Assembly: GCA_900100325.1 (NCBI GenBank)
Contig: LT629697.1
Location: 4,089,423 to 4,153,422 of the forward strand
Source: Frankineae bacterium MT45
Lineage (GTDB): Bacteria > Actinomycetota > Actinomycetes > Mycobacteriales > Jatrophihabitantaceae
DNA length: 64,000 nucleotides
Direction of reading: 5' to 3'
Made by a program: the position numbers and the translations under genes. The notes beneath the pieces were generated by a model that searched no databases, was not told the origin of the DNA, and saw only the letters and a list, made by a program, of their open reading frames with translations. Of the stretch, positions 1-11,402 are shown piece by piece. The stretch's first letter is position 1. Every line of letters starts with the position of its first letter.

Positions 1-2519
1 GCGGTGTACTCCTTGAAGACGCTGTACTGCCCGGTGCGCGTGGAGTGCTGCAGCTTGAAGACCGTCTTCGGGTTGAAGAGGTGGTACTCGCCCTCGCGCC
101 GCCACTGGTACTCACCGCCGTACTCGAGCTCCCGGTGGGCGAGCTCGCTCGGCCGCTCGGGGTAGGCCTGGGCGTGCCGGCGCCGCACCTCTTCGGCGAT
201 GGTGTCGAGGCTGATGCCACCGAGGCGGCTGACCGTGCCGGTGAAGTACTCGTCGACCACGTCGGCGCTGAGGCCGATCGCTTCGAAGTTCTGGGCACCG
301 GTGTAGGAGGCGACGGTCGAGATGCCCATCTTGGACATGACCTTGAGGATGCCCTTACTGGCCGCCTTGATGTAGTTCTCGACGGCGCCCTCGAAGGAGA
401 GCCCGGTGATCGACTCGGTACGCAGCCGCTGCTCGATCGAGTCGAAGGCCAGGTACGGGTTCACCGCAGCCGCGCCGAAGCCGATCAGCAGGCAGAAGTG
501 GTGGATCTCGCGGGCCTCGCCGGTCTCGACGATGAGCCCGACCTGGGTGCGCGTCTTGTTGCGGATGAGGTGGTGGTGCACGGCCGCCGTGAAGAGGAGC
601 GACGGGATCGGCGCGTACTCCTGCGACGACGCCCAGTCCGAGAGGATCAGCAGGCTGTACCCCTCGGCGATCGCCTCGGAGGCCTCGGTCTGGATGCGCT
701 CGATCGCGGCCCGCAGCCCGGCCCCGCCGTCGGCGACCCGGTAGAGACAGGAGATGCGCTTGCTGCGGAAATGCGGGTGGGTCTCCCCCACCTGCTGCAG
801 CTTCAGCAGGTCGTCGTTGTGCAGGATCGGGCGGGCCAACTCGATGAGCTGGGCGCTCTTCGGCGTCGGCTCGAGCAGGTTCCCCTCGGGGCCGACCATC
901 CGGCCGACGCTGGTCACCAGCTCCTCGCGGATCGCGTCGAGCGGCGGATTCGTCACCTGGGCGAAGAGCTGCGCGAAGTAGTCGAACATCAGCCGCGGCC
1001 GGTTGGAGAGCACGGCCAGCGGGGTGTCGGTCCCCATCGATCCAAGCGCTTCGTAGGCCGCCCGGGCCATCGGGTCGATGATGAACTTGAGCTCTTCGTA
1101 GGTGTAGCCGAAGGTCTGCTGCTCGCGGCGGACGTCAGCGGCGGTCTCGACGACGTGGTCGACCTCGGGGAGGTCGTCGAGGTGGAGCACGTTCTCGTCC
1201 AACCACTGCTGGTACGGGTGCTCGGCGGCCAGCGAGGACTTGATCTCCTCGTCGTCGACGATGCGGCCGGCCGCGGTATCGATGAGGAACATCTTCCCGG
1301 GCTGGAGACGCCCCTTCTGGATGACCTTCTCGGCCGGGATATCGAGCACTCCGACCTCGGAGGCCATCACGACGAGGCCGTCGTCTGTGACCCAGTACCG
1401 GCTGGGGCGGAGTCCGTTGCGGTCGAGCACCGCGCCGACGAGCGTCCCGTCGGTGAAGACGACCGAGGCCGGGCCGTCCCAGGGCTCCATCATCGCCGAG
1501 TGGAAGCGGTAGAAGGCCCGCCGAGCCGGATCCATCGTGGCGTGGTTCTCCCAGGCCTCCGGGATCATCATGAGGACGGCGTGCGGCAGCGAGTAGCCAC
1601 CGAGGTGCAGCAGTTCCAGCGCCTCGTCGAAGCGGGCCGTGTCCGAGGCGCCCTGCGTACAGATCGGCAGGATGCGGTCGATCTCGGCACCGAAATGCGG
1701 CGAGGCGAGCATCGACTCGCGAGCCCGCATCCAGTTCTGGTTGCCCTGAACGGTGTTGATCTCTCCGTTGTGGGCGATGAAGCGGTACGGGTGAGCCAGC
1801 GGCCAGGACGGGAAGGTGTTGGTCGAGAAGCGCGAGTGCACCAGCGCGATCGCCGACTCCGTGCGCTCGTCGAGTAGGTCGGTGAAGAACGGCGCCAGCT
1901 GCGGAGTGGTGAGCATCCCCTTGTAAACCAGGGTTCGTGATGAGAGCGAGGCGAAGTAGACGAGCGCGTCACCGGTGGAGGCCCGCAATTCGTGCTCGAT
2001 CCGCTTGCGCACCACGAAGACCTTGCGGTCCAGCTCGATGCCGCTGAGGCCGGCCGGGCTGCTGAGGAAGAGCTGCTTGAAGGACGGCATCACCGCGAGC
2101 GCGGTGGCACCGATGTCGGCGGCGACAGCGTCGGTCGGGACGTCGCGCCAGCCGAGGACGGTGACGCCCTCGGTGTCGGCGATCTTGCCGATCGCATCCT
2201 GCGCCTCGCCGGCCGCAGTCGCGTCAGCCGGAAGGAAGGCGAGACCGACGGCGTAGGCGCCGGCGGCCGGGAGCTCGAAGGAGACCTCACCGCGGAAGAG
2301 ACGGTCGGGGACCTGGATCAGTATGCCGGCCCCGTCACCGCTGTTCGGCTCGGCGCCGGTGGCGCCGCGGTGCTCGAGATTGCACAGCGAGGAGACGGCC
2401 TGATCGACGAGACGGTGCGTGCGCGCTCCGTCGATCTGGGCGACGAAGGACACACCACAGGCGTCGTGCTCGTTCGCCGGGCTGTAGAGCCCCTGCTGGG
2501 CGGGTCGGTTGGTCGGCAT
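1..2519 (-). CDS. gltB: Glutamate synthase large subunit (partial, N-terminal about 839 residues)
   Basis: The minus strand reads open from an ATG at 2519 to the left edge, so the C-terminal part (FMN site, GXGXG beta-helix) is outside the window. The protein makes glutamate from glutamine plus 2-oxoglutarate. Its start [14 protein letters not shown] is followed by [11 protein letters not shown], where Cys21 is the expected N-terminal nucleophile of the class II glutamine amidotransferase domain after propeptide removal. Further amidotransferase motifs are [20 protein letters not shown] and [11 protein letters not shown]. The central domain starts around residue 450. A GGGAGAA ribosome site precedes the ATG. 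gltD is not visible and would lie to the left. A long open frame on the opposite strand is only a GC-driven shadow. Confidence 0.96.
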   Translation of the reverse strand, partial: MPTNRPAQQGLYSPANEHDACGVSFVAQIDGARTHRLVDQAVSSLCNLEHRGATGAEPNSGDGAGILIQVPDRLFRGEVSFELPAAGAYAVGLAFLPADATAAGEAQDAIGKIADTEGVTVLGWRDVPTDAVAADIGATALAVMPSFKQLFLSSPAGLSGIELDRKVFVVRKRIEHELRASTGDALVYFASLSSRTLVYKGMLTTPQLAPFFTDLLDERTESAIALVHSRFSTNTFPSWPLAHPYRFIAHNGEINTVQGNQNWMRARESMLASPHFGAEIDRILPICTQGASDTARFDEALELLHLGGYSLPHAVLMMIPEAWENHATMDPARRAFYRFHSAMMEPWDGPASVVFTDGTLVGAVLDRNGLRPSRYWVTDDGLVVMASEVGVLDIPAEKVIQKGRLQPGKMFLIDTAAGRIVDDEEIKSSLAAEHPYQQWLDENVLHLDDLPEVDHVVETAADVRREQQTFGYTYEELKFIIDPMARAAYEALGSMGTDTPLAVLSNRPRLMFDYFAQLFAQVTNPPLDAIREELVTSVGRMVGPEGNLLEPTPKSAQLIELARPILHNDDLLKLQQVGETHPHFRSKRISCLYRVADGGAGLRAAIERIQTEASEAIAEGYSLLILSDWASSQEYAPIPSLLFTAAVHHHLIRNKTRTQVGLIVETGEAREIHHFCLLIGFGAAAVNPYLAFDSIEQRLRTESITGLSFEGAVENYIKAASKGILKVMSKMGISTVASYTGAQNFEAIGLSADVVDEYFTGTVSRLGGISLDTIAEEVRRRHAQAYPERPSELAHRELEYGGEYQWRREGEYHLFNPKTVFKLQHSTRTGQYSVFKEYT

Positions 2520-2609
2520 TCTTCTCCCTGATGATGTGCAGGTGGTGCAACTGCAATAGACAAAACGCTGATCACCGAAAGGGACGCCGTTGACCCCGGG
2601 AGAGCTTAG

Positions 2610-2624
2610 ATGCGTCTGACGCAT
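2610..2624. promoter_or_regulatory. Perfect 7+1+7 palindrome upstream of gltB
   Basis: The sequence ATGCGTC-T-GACGCAT is a perfect inverted repeat about 90 bp upstream of the gltB start. Its place and symmetry suggest an operator for a dimeric regulator of glutamate synthase. I do not recognise a named consensus, and the regulator is not in the window. Confidence 0.4.
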
Positions 2625-2808
2625 TGAGTCGAGCAGATTAAGGGTGATGAAAATCAAGTAAATCCGCAAGGGTTACTGAGAACCCGACCCGAGAACCGAT
2701 CACCGTTGATAGGTCTAGTGGGGCGAGCTCCAATAGTGCCTGATGGGGTGTGCGAAACACCAGCGCGGGCACCCAGCTCGGGTTCGGAGCGCGGGCTGAG
2801 ACATAAAC

Positions 2809-2855
2809 GACCCACCGCGAGCGCCCTGTACGGGGAGAGCGCTCAGCGGTGGGTC
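2809..2855 (-). terminator. Hairpin terminator after the 31-residue gene
   Basis: Arms GACCCACCGC and GCGGTGGGTC pair perfectly, with an additional inner AGCGC/GCGCT pairing. Read on the minus strand the stem is followed by the T-rich GTTTATGT, as in an intrinsic terminator. It lies 85 bp beyond the stop of the small minus-strand gene at 2940. Confidence 0.6.
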
Positions 2856-2939
2856 ATCTGGGCCGATATAGGTGGATTGTGGAGCGGCTGGCACTGGATT
2901 TCATGCCGCACTAGCCGCGGGGACTACCGCGGTCGCGGG

Positions 2940-3035
2940 TCAGTGCTGGTGGCTGCCGCCGAAGATCGCGATCGCGAGGGCCGCCAGGATGGCGACGACT
3001 ACGAGGATCTGCATGCTGGCCGTTGTAGCGATCAT
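2940..3035 (-). CDS. 31-residue membrane microprotein (hypothetical)
   Basis: This short gene reads MIATTASMQILVVV, then a continuous hydrophobic stretch AILAALAIAIF, and ends GGSHQH. It has an excellent ribosome site, AAGGAG followed by TGATCCCC and the ATG. One transmembrane helix covers about residues 8-25, with a short polar His-containing tail. An intrinsic-type terminator follows 85 bp downstream, and a hairpin-rich leader lies upstream. Coding is supported by the ribosome site, the coherent membrane-helix composition and the terminator. I recognise no family; it resembles single-helix microproteins such as KdpF-type or stress peptides only in general form. Confidence 0.6.
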   Translation of the reverse strand: MIATTASMQILVVVAILAALAIAIFGGSHQH

Positions 3036-3247
3036 GGGGATCACTCCTTTCAACGGTTCAAATCTTAGCCGGTACGACGGGTACCTGTAAAGCCAGGTAC
3101 GTGTTACCTGCACCACGGAGGGACCCGGCGGAGTCTCGCGTTACGCGAGGCTGGCGGCCGAACTTCGGCAAACCACAGATTTGACCTGTTAGCTCACGTT
3201 CAGCCACGCTGGGACTCGCAGACGGGCTCACACACCGCGAGGGGGAT
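3036..3247. other. Hairpin-rich leader between divergent genes
   Basis: The 212 bp between the divergent microprotein gene and the GT87-like gene contain three close perfect hairpins. They are GTACCTG/CAGGTAC (3081-3100), CTCGCG/CGCGAG (3135-3149) and GCCGAA/TTCGGC (about 3158-3170). The arrangement would suit a structured 5' leader on the minus strand, ahead of the strong ribosome site of the microprotein. I compared it by eye with the ydaO (c-di-AMP), cobalamin and GEMM motifs and could not match any. Confidence 0.4.
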
Positions 3248-4639
3248 ATGGCGACCACGACGCTGAACGGGGCGTCGGTGCCGGTCGCGCACTCCAAAAC
3301 GCTGCGGCGCCTGGGAATTCCACCGCTGCCCATCGAGTTGACCGACCCCGACTCCGGCCGCGCACTCAGCCTGGCCTGGATCGGCACCCGCGCCTTCGTC
3401 GTCACGTTCCTGGTGTGGATCGAGGGGGTGGTGGCCGGTGACGTTGCCTACTACGCCCGCAGCCTGCAGAGCATGTTCGACGGTGGCGGGGTACGCGAGA
3501 CACTGCAGGAGTATCCGTTACCCGTGCTCGGCGTCTTGGTTCCGCAGTTCGCCGCAGGGTGGCTGAACCCAACCGCCTTCGCGCTCGTCTTCGTTGGATG
3601 CATGCTCGCCGTCGACGCCGCGCTGACCCGCGTCTTCTGGGTCGCCAGCAAGCGCACCCGCGGACCGGCGGTGACGTTCTGGCTCTGGTTCCTACCGGCC
3701 ATCGGCCCGATGGCCTACTTCCGCTTCGACCTGCTCCCGGCCGCCTTCGCCGCCGGCGTCGTGCTGACCGCCGTGCGCCGTCCGGCGATCGCAGGAATGT
3801 TCACCGCCTTCGGCGCCGCCCTCAAACTCTGGCCGGCGATCATGCTGCCGATCCTGCTGGTCCGGCGAGCGGGCCGGCGACTGGTCCTCACCTCATTCCT
3901 GGCCACCGGTTTCGTCATCGCCGCGATCTGCCTGCTCATCGGCGGCGTCGGGCGTGCGGTCTCACCCCTGAGTTGGCAGGACGCGCGCGGACTGCAGATC
4001 GAGTCAGTGCCGGCGGTGCCACTGATGCTGCTACGCGGGCTGCATCCGCACGGAATTTGGCAGGTGCACCCCAGCAAGTACAAGTCGGCGGAGATCTTCG
4101 GGGCCGCCGTGCCGACGTTCCTGATCCTGACGACAGTGGCCACGGTCGCCGCCCTCATCTTCCTCGGCATCCTGGTGGCTCGGGCGCTGACCATGAAGGA
4201 GGTCTCCGCCCAGACGATGGGGTGGCTGCTGCTGGCCGCCGCGATGCTCATTACCGTCACGAACAAGACACTGAGCCCGCAGTACCTGGTCTGGCTCGGC
4301 GGCCCGCTGGCGGCACTGCTCATCTTCCGGCGGGCAGCCCACGAGTCGGGCGGGGTGGCGCAGCGCTCGGCCCGCTGGCTGATGGCGGCCGCCGTCATCA
4401 CTCAGCTGATCTACCCGGTCAAGTACTCGAAGCTGATGAACATCAGCGGACAGACGTTCTGGGTGACGCTCCTGCTGGCGGCGCGCAACATCATCCTGCT
4501 GTACATCACCTGGCTCGTCTGCAAGGAGTCGTGGAGCCACACTTCGCACAGCGAGGAGGCCCAGCGGGCGAGCGAGGCAGAGCTGGCCGCGGAGACGGCG
4601 GACGCCGCCAGCCCACCCGCCGTCCGGACCGCTGAGTGA
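3248..4639 (+). CDS. GT87-like polytopic membrane glycosyltransferase
   Basis: This is a 463-residue integral membrane protein with about 9-11 hydrophobic segments (roughly from residue 45 to 425) and a polar Glu/Ala-rich C-terminal tail. An acidic DVAYYARSLQ near the end of the first helix, a FRFDLLPAAF loop and a late NKTLSPQYLVW motif are typical of GT-C fold mannosyl/arabinosyl transferases of the DUF2029/GT87 type. These use polyprenyl-phosphate sugars on the outer face of the membrane. The ATG follows GAGGGGGAT. The stop overlaps the next start (GTGA), so the two membrane proteins are translationally coupled. The donor sugar cannot be inferred. Confidence 0.75.
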   Translation: MATTTLNGASVPVAHSKTLRRLGIPPLPIELTDPDSGRALSLAWIGTRAFVVTFLVWIEGVVAGDVAYYARSLQSMFDGGGVRETLQEYPLPVLGVLVPQFAAGWLNPTAFALVFVGCMLAVDAALTRVFWVASKRTRGPAVTFWLWFLPAIGPMAYFRFDLLPAAFAAGVVLTAVRRPAIAGMFTAFGAALKLWPAIMLPILLVRRAGRRLVLTSFLATGFVIAAICLLIGGVGRAVSPLSWQDARGLQIESVPAVPLMLLRGLHPHGIWQVHPSKYKSAEIFGAAVPTFLILTTVATVAALIFLGILVARALTMKEVSAQTMGWLLLAAAMLITVTNKTLSPQYLVWLGGPLAALLIFRRAAHESGGVAQRSARWLMAAAVITQLIYPVKYSKLMNISGQTFWVTLLLAARNIILLYITWLVCKESWSHTSHSEEAQRASEAELAAETADAASPPAVRTAE

Positions 4640-6261
4640 TCGACGAAGTCACCGGCCACGAAGCCGCGGCTGGGTCGCCGCGAATATCGTCGCCGTCCTG
4701 GATTCGGACCCTGCGCTCGCCGGCCCTACTGGCGCTGACGCTGGGCTGCCTCGCGTTCTATCTGTGGCACGGGATCGGGGAGCAGCGCAGCTACCGGACC
4801 ACCGGCTTCGACCTCGGCATCTTCGACCAGGCGGTGCGGGCCTACGCCCACTTCCGCGCGCCAATGGTGGCGCTGAAGGGGCCCGGCTACGACGTTCTGG
4901 GCGACCACTTTCATCCGATAATCGCGCTCCTCGCCCCGCTGTACTGGATCTGGGACAGCCCGCAGATGCTGATCATCGCGCAGGCCGTGCTGATCAGCGC
5001 CTCGATTCCGGTCGTCTACCGCTTTGCCCTGCGACGCACCGACCCCTGGCTGGCACTGCTGGTCAGCGCCGCCTACGGCCTCGGCTGGCCGGTGATGGCG
5101 CTCATCGACTTCGACTTCCACGAGGTTGCCTTCGCGACGCCGCTGCTCGCCTTCGCCATCGACGCGTTGGATCGGCGCGATGACCGCTCGCTACTCATCT
5201 GGTCACTGCTGCTCTTCGGGGTCCGCGAGGACATGGGCATCGTCGTGGTGCTGCTCGGGCTGCTGCGCATCGTGCAGGGGATCCGGCCGTCGCGCGCGGC
5301 ATCGGCCGCGGATGTGAAGACCGAGCAAGCCCCCGCCGAGACGCAGCAGCGCGGGTGGTGGCAGCGACGCTGGCCTGGTGTGGTGCTGGTCGCGACCGGC
5401 TTTGCGGCCTACTTCATCTCGACCTCGGTCATCATCCCGCACTTCGCCAGTGGCCACTCGTTCGCCTATGGCAGCCAGTACGACGCCCTCGGAAACAGCG
5501 TGGGCGAGGCGTTGGGGAACATCCTGAAGCATCCGCTGACGGCGGCGAAACTGCTGGTCAGCCCGCAGACGAAGCTCACCACGATCCTCTATCTGCTGGT
5601 GCCCTTCGCGCTGATCCCGCTGCGCTCGCGGTACTCGATCCTTGCCCTTCCCCTGCTGGCTGAGCGCTTCTTCAATTCGCGGGCAAACCTGTGGCAGCCC
5701 CACTTCCACTACAACGCGCTCCCCTGGCTGATCTTCACCCTGGCCCTGCTGGACGGCGCGGCGCGTCTCGGGCTCTTCTCGGCCGCACGCTGGGCCCACT
5801 GGGGACGAATTCTGCTGGCCGCCTGGTTGGTGATCTTCCCGGTGCTCCTGGTCGTCAACCCGTCCTCAGCCGGACCGACGCCGATCACCAAGACGCGGGA
5901 CGGAGTGACGCTCGCGATCACGGCCGCAGTGCGAGCTCAGATGGCGACGGTCGCGTTCCTGCCGCACAACACGTGCGTCGAGGCGGCAAACACCTTGGTG
6001 CCTCACCTGACCAACCGCAACTACGTCTCGCTGGCCAACACACAGAACTGGACGGCCGACTTCATCGCCCTCGACCTGTCGGTGCGTGACGTGGGCGGCA
6101 ACCCGCCGGCGGCGACCCCGAAGTCCGTCTACGACGCGGCGATCGCCCATGGCTACAAGCCTGTCTTCACCGACGGGTCAATGGTGGTGCTGCAGTCGCC
6201 GGACTACAGCGGCTCGACGAACGAGTGCAAGCCGCTGGGCGCCGGCAAGAATCACCCGTAA
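4636..6261 (+). CDS. DUF2079 family polytopic membrane protein
   Basis: A 541-residue protein starts at a GTG overlapping the previous stop. A hydrophobic helix (about residues 28-45) is followed by GFDLGIFDQAVRAYAHF and GDHFHPIIALLAPLYWIWD. These conserved DUF2079 motifs resemble the first periplasmic loop of GT-C transferases, with acidic residues and a HFHP motif. About ten membrane segments follow, then a C-terminal extracytoplasmic domain of roughly 130 residues containing two conserved Cys (NTCVEA and NECKPL). Coupling to the GT87-like gene suggests a shared role in envelope glycan or glycolipid assembly; that is inference. Confidence 0.75.
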   Translation: MIDEVTGHEAAAGSPRISSPSWIRTLRSPALLALTLGCLAFYLWHGIGEQRSYRTTGFDLGIFDQAVRAYAHFRAPMVALKGPGYDVLGDHFHPIIALLAPLYWIWDSPQMLIIAQAVLISASIPVVYRFALRRTDPWLALLVSAAYGLGWPVMALIDFDFHEVAFATPLLAFAIDALDRRDDRSLLIWSLLLFGVREDMGIVVVLLGLLRIVQGIRPSRAASAADVKTEQAPAETQQRGWWQRRWPGVVLVATGFAAYFISTSVIIPHFASGHSFAYGSQYDALGNSVGEALGNILKHPLTAAKLLVSPQTKLTTILYLLVPFALIPLRSRYSILALPLLAERFFNSRANLWQPHFHYNALPWLIFTLALLDGAARLGLFSAARWAHWGRILLAAWLVIFPVLLVVNPSSAGPTPITKTRDGVTLAITAAVRAQMATVAFLPHNTCVEAANTLVPHLTNRNYVSLANTQNWTADFIALDLSVRDVGGNPPAATPKSVYDAAIAHGYKPVFTDGSMVVLQSPDYSGSTNECKPLGAGKNHP

Positions 6262-6280
6262 TCTGCGATCAAATCTTCTC

Positions 6281-6344
6281 CAGCTCGGCTCTTCCTAGCC
6301 TGGCTCAGATCTTTCGGGCTTGGCTCAGATCGTTGCAGCGTGGC

Positions 6345-6360
<16 letters not shown>
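6281..6360. repeat. 20-bp tandem repeat at the 3' end of the helicase gene
   Basis: TGGCTCAGATC occurs at 6301, 6321 and 6341, exactly 20 bp apart, with a degenerate fourth unit at 6281. The unit at 6341 includes the helicase stop codon (TCA on the plus strand). Each extra unit therefore repeats the stop context GATCTGAGCCA downstream of the gene. The longer string ATCTTCTCCAGCT also recurs at both borders of the array (6273 and 6349). This looks like slippage or unequal duplication of the gene end. Confidence 0.75.
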
Positions 6361-8717
<2,357 letters not shown>

Positions 8718-8769
8718 CTCGGTATCCAGGGTACGGGTGCGGACTGACAGAAATCGGAGACACCGAGAC

Positions 8770-9513
8770 GTGACCGTCAGATACCCGGCGACGGCTCGCA
8801 GTTGGCGGTGGCTCGGCGTCCTGGCCGCCGGTTCGGTGGTCGTCTACCTGGCGATGTGGGTCGGGTATCGGCAGCAGTGGGGCTGGTTGGACGCCCTCGA
8901 CACGCACTTGCTGAACACGGCTCGGACCTTCGGCGTCGAGCACCCCGGGTGGGTCAGTTTCTGGAATACCTTGTGCACGGTCGCCGGGCCGAATGCCTAT
9001 CGTCTGCTCGGCGTTGCGGCCGGGGTGCTGGCACTGCTGCGCCGGAATCTGCGGGCGGCGGTGTTCCTGCTGGTCGGCATCGGGCTGAGTGGGACCGTGG
9101 CGCAGCTGGCCAAGAATCTGGCCGATCGACCGCGGCCACCGGGGCAGCTGGCCACCGCGGCGAGCTCGTCGTTTCCCTCCGGTCACGCGGTCGGGGTGAT
9201 GGTGGGGGTGCTAAGCCTGCTGACCGTCTTCTGGCCGTCGGTGACCCGACTGCGGGCAGGGCTGCGTTACCCCGTGGAGTGTGGCGGAGCGGCCCTGATC
9301 CTCGCGGTCGGGTTCGGCCGGGTGGCGCTGGTGGTGCACCACCCATCGGATGTGCTGGCCGGGTGGGCGCTGGGTTACCTCTGGTTCTTCGTCAGCCTGG
9401 CCACCGTCCGACCGGCACCGATCGACCGGATCAGCGTCGCCGGGCCGGGGCCGGATCTCGATCCAGCACCTGCGCCGGACGGAAGACCTGCAGAGCGCGA
9501 TACTCCACTCTGA
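8770..9513 (+). CDS. PAP2 family phosphatase (membrane)
   Basis: This phosphatidic-acid-phosphatase/undecaprenyl-diphosphatase type protein has about 247 residues from the GTG at 8770 (GGAGA upstream). A GTG at 8737 in the same frame would add 11 residues. Five to six membrane helices carry the three catalytic motifs: KNLADRPRP, SSFPSGHAVG, and the R...H...D motif GRVALVVHHPSDVLAG. It faces a PAP2-diacylglycerol kinase gene, and the two overlap tail to tail by 83 bp. The probable role is dephosphorylation of a lipid phosphate in the envelope. The C-terminal Pro/Asp-rich tail lies in the overlap and is probably non-essential. Confidence 0.85.
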   Translation: MTVRYPATARSWRWLGVLAAGSVVVYLAMWVGYRQQWGWLDALDTHLLNTARTFGVEHPGWVSFWNTLCTVAGPNAYRLLGVAAGVLALLRRNLRAAVFLLVGIGLSGTVAQLAKNLADRPRPPGQLATAASSSFPSGHAVGVMVGVLSLLTVFWPSVTRLRAGLRYPVECGGAALILAVGFGRVALVVHHPSDVLAGWALGYLWFFVSLATVRPAPIDRISVAGPGPDLDPAPAPDGRPAERDTPL

Positions 9514-10972
9514 ACCGAGCATGCCGATACTTCTTCCCGACCTCGCCGTCGTGCGCGACTGTGGTAGGCCCATCCGAGGCGACGAAGCTGAACTCCGGAA
9601 CCAGCAGCTGGTGGTACAGCGGGCTTCGCTCCAACCGTCCGGTGGCCAGCGCCAGGACGGTGCGCAGCTTGGCCAGACGCGCCCCGCCGTCGAGGATGCG
9701 GACATCGAGGAGGCCGTCGTCCATCCGCAGCCTCCTCGCCGGCGCGAAACCAGACGGCAGGTAAGCGCCATTCCCCAGGAAAAATAACGACGTCTCGACC
9801 GATTTGTTGTCGAACTGGAGCCGTACGCGCTCCGCCGAGCGCAGCGTCCGCAGCATCGACCAGGCGCCGGCGAGGGGCTTGCTGATCATGCCTTCCAGCT
9901 CCTCGCGGTGGTGCACGAAGGCTGGGTAGGCACCGATGCTCGAGGTGTTCAGCAGCAGCTGGTCGTCGTTGATCCGGACGACGTCGACCGCCGAGACCGC
10001 GCCGGCTCGCACCGCGGCGACGACATCCGCCACGGCGACACACCCGATGTCCTTCGCGAAGTGGTTGAAGGTCCCGGCCGGAAAGACGGCCAACGGGAGG
10101 CCGGATTTGATCGCAACCTCGGCCGCAGCGGCCACCGTGCCGTCGCCTCCACCGACGCCGAGAACCTCCGCCTGGGCGGCCGCCTCCCGCAGGACCACCG
10201 AGACGTCGTCCTCCGGCGTCAATTCGACGATCCTCGCCTCCGGCAGCTCCTGGCGGATCTCCTTGATCACCCGCGCTCCGTCGCCGCCCCCGGATTCGGG
10301 ATTGATGACAACCACCAGACCCGTTCCTCGCGGACGGGGTGCGCACTCGACCTTCAGAGGTTCCCCGGGGGGAATCTGGGCCGCCACGATCGGGGGAACC
10401 AGCCGTGCCCCTAACACCGCGATGGCGCCGCCGATACTGAGCCCGGCCAGGACGTCACCGGGGTAGTGGGCGCCGGTGGCCACGCGGGAGACGCCGACAC
10501 ATCCGGCCAGGATCCCGAGCCCCAGGCCGGCTACCGGGTTCTCCAGCCCCACCCCGACGGCGAAGGCCGCCGCGCTGGCCGAGTGACCGGACGGAAGCGA
10601 GTTCGAGGTGGGCTGGCGCCGAGCCCGTCGGGCCAGCGGCACCGAATGGTAAAGCGGGCGCGGTCGGCGCCGGACCCGCTTCGCCACCTGGTTGGTGACC
10701 GCACTGGCCACCGCCAGGCTCGCGACACCACGGGTGGCACCCCGCCGGATGGACGGGTCGCGGGAGGCGGCCATCGCCAGCGCGATCGCGAACCAGAGCT
10801 TCGAGTGGTCCGCGGCCCGGGTGAGGCGAGGCATCACCGCGTCCAACAACGGACTCGGCGAGTTCGCCACCGCTTCGAAGACCTCTCGATCGAGCGAACC
10901 GAGACCCGCTGTGATTCTCTGAATTCCAGATCCGCGCCCTATCGGTGTCTCCACCGTGCCGACTCTAGCCAC
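9431..10972 (-). CDS. PAP2 phosphatase-diacylglycerol kinase fusion
   Basis: This 513-residue two-domain protein has a membrane PAP2 domain at about residues 40-195, with KRVRRRPRP, SLPSGHSASA and SRVATGAHYPGDVLAG. A soluble DAGK/LCB5 kinase domain follows at about 215-500, with NPESGGG, the nucleotide loop GGGDGTVAAAAEVA, and PAGTFNHFAKDIG. One polypeptide can thus in principle both remove and add lipid phosphates. The gene overlaps the upstream TadE-like gene by 8 bp and the facing PAP2 gene by 83 bp. Such fusions are known in actinobacteria; the physiological lipid is unknown. Confidence 0.88.
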   Translation of the reverse strand: MARVGTVETPIGRGSGIQRITAGLGSLDREVFEAVANSPSPLLDAVMPRLTRAADHSKLWFAIALAMAASRDPSIRRGATRGVASLAVASAVTNQVAKRVRRRPRPLYHSVPLARRARRQPTSNSLPSGHSASAAAFAVGVGLENPVAGLGLGILAGCVGVSRVATGAHYPGDVLAGLSIGGAIAVLGARLVPPIVAAQIPPGEPLKVECAPRPRGTGLVVVINPESGGGDGARVIKEIRQELPEARIVELTPEDDVSVVLREAAAQAEVLGVGGGDGTVAAAAEVAIKSGLPLAVFPAGTFNHFAKDIGCVAVADVVAAVRAGAVSAVDVVRINDDQLLLNTSSIGAYPAFVHHREELEGMISKPLAGAWSMLRTLRSAERVRLQFDNKSVETSLFFLGNGAYLPSGFAPARRLRMDDGLLDVRILDGGARLAKLRTVLALATGRLERSPLYHQLLVPEFSFVASDGPTTVAHDGEVGKKYRHARFRVEYRALQVFRPAQVLDRDPAPARRR

Positions 10973-11402
10973 CGCTGGCCGCCAATCGCGCAGCCCGAGC
11001 CGATGCGGTGACCAGTTGCGGGCCTACCCCCAGGCCGAGCACGACCCGAAGTTGCACCTCAACTCGCACGCTTCCGCTACGCCCGTCCGGCGCGAGGTTC
11101 AACTGACATGCGCTCACTTGAGCGCCGTTGGCCGCACCGATCGTGCGGGCCGTCGCACATTCATCTGTGCTGACTCCGATTCTGGTCGCCGCTGCGAGCG
11201 CAGCCAGGTCGGCCGCCGACTCGGCTCGATGACGGGCCAGGACGGCCGTCGTGCGTACGCCGACGCCCACCGCAACCAGTAGGAGGAGGGCAGAGAAGGC
11301 GATCACCCAGACCACCGCTGACCCGCTGTCGCTCCCATACTCGCTCTGGCCGGCGCCCGCAGCGTCGCCGCCCGTTGACGTCCGCGTCAGGGGCAGCCTC
11401 AC
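10965..11402 (-). CDS. TadE-like minor pilin of the Rv3654c type
   Basis: A 145-residue protein with one N-terminal membrane helix (about 28-52, SAVVWVIAFSALLLLVAVGV) is followed by HRAESAADLAALAAA. This is typical of the TadE-like proteins found beside a secretion ATPase and helicase in actinobacteria. Two Cys (TDECATA and VSACQL) may form a disulfide outside the cell. The glutamate at +5 of a prepilin motif is missing after DSG, as in other members. It is the last Tad gene of this segment and overlaps the TadE gene upstream by 4 bp. Confidence 0.75.
   Translation of the reverse strand: MRLPLTRTSTGGDAAGAGQSEYGSDSGSAVVWVIAFSALLLLVAVGVGVRTTAVLARHRAESAADLAALAAATRIGVSTDECATARTIGAANGAQVSACQLNLAPDGRSGSVRVEVQLRVVLGLGVGPQLVTASARAARLAASGG

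Larger units (their letters stand above)
2520..2939. other. Intergenic region upstream of gltB
   Basis: This 420 bp stretch carries no convincing gene. It holds the gltB 5' region with a perfect palindrome (2610-2624), an AT-richer segment near 2630-2680 that could contain the gltB promoter, and a strong hairpin (2809-2855) placed to end the small minus-strand gene at 2940-3035. Open frames on the plus strand here have no ribosome site and no recognisable product. Confidence 0.5.

Noticed and set aside
45-1877. Long plus-strand open frame of 610 residues
   Set aside because: It lies exactly antisense to gltB, whose minus-strand frame carries all glutamate synthase motifs; the plus-strand translation is low-complexity Arg/Asp/Val-rich shadow typical of high-GC DNA.
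3036-3247. Known riboswitch (ydaO/c-di-AMP, cobalamin, GEMM)
   Set aside because: Short matches such as AGCTAAC were seen, but the conserved core elements of these classes are missing by eye; kept only as an unnamed structured leader.
9375-10346. Second minus-strand frame within the PAP2-kinase gene
   Set aside because: Out-of-frame translation, Arg/Gly-rich, overlapping a gene with clear catalytic motifs.
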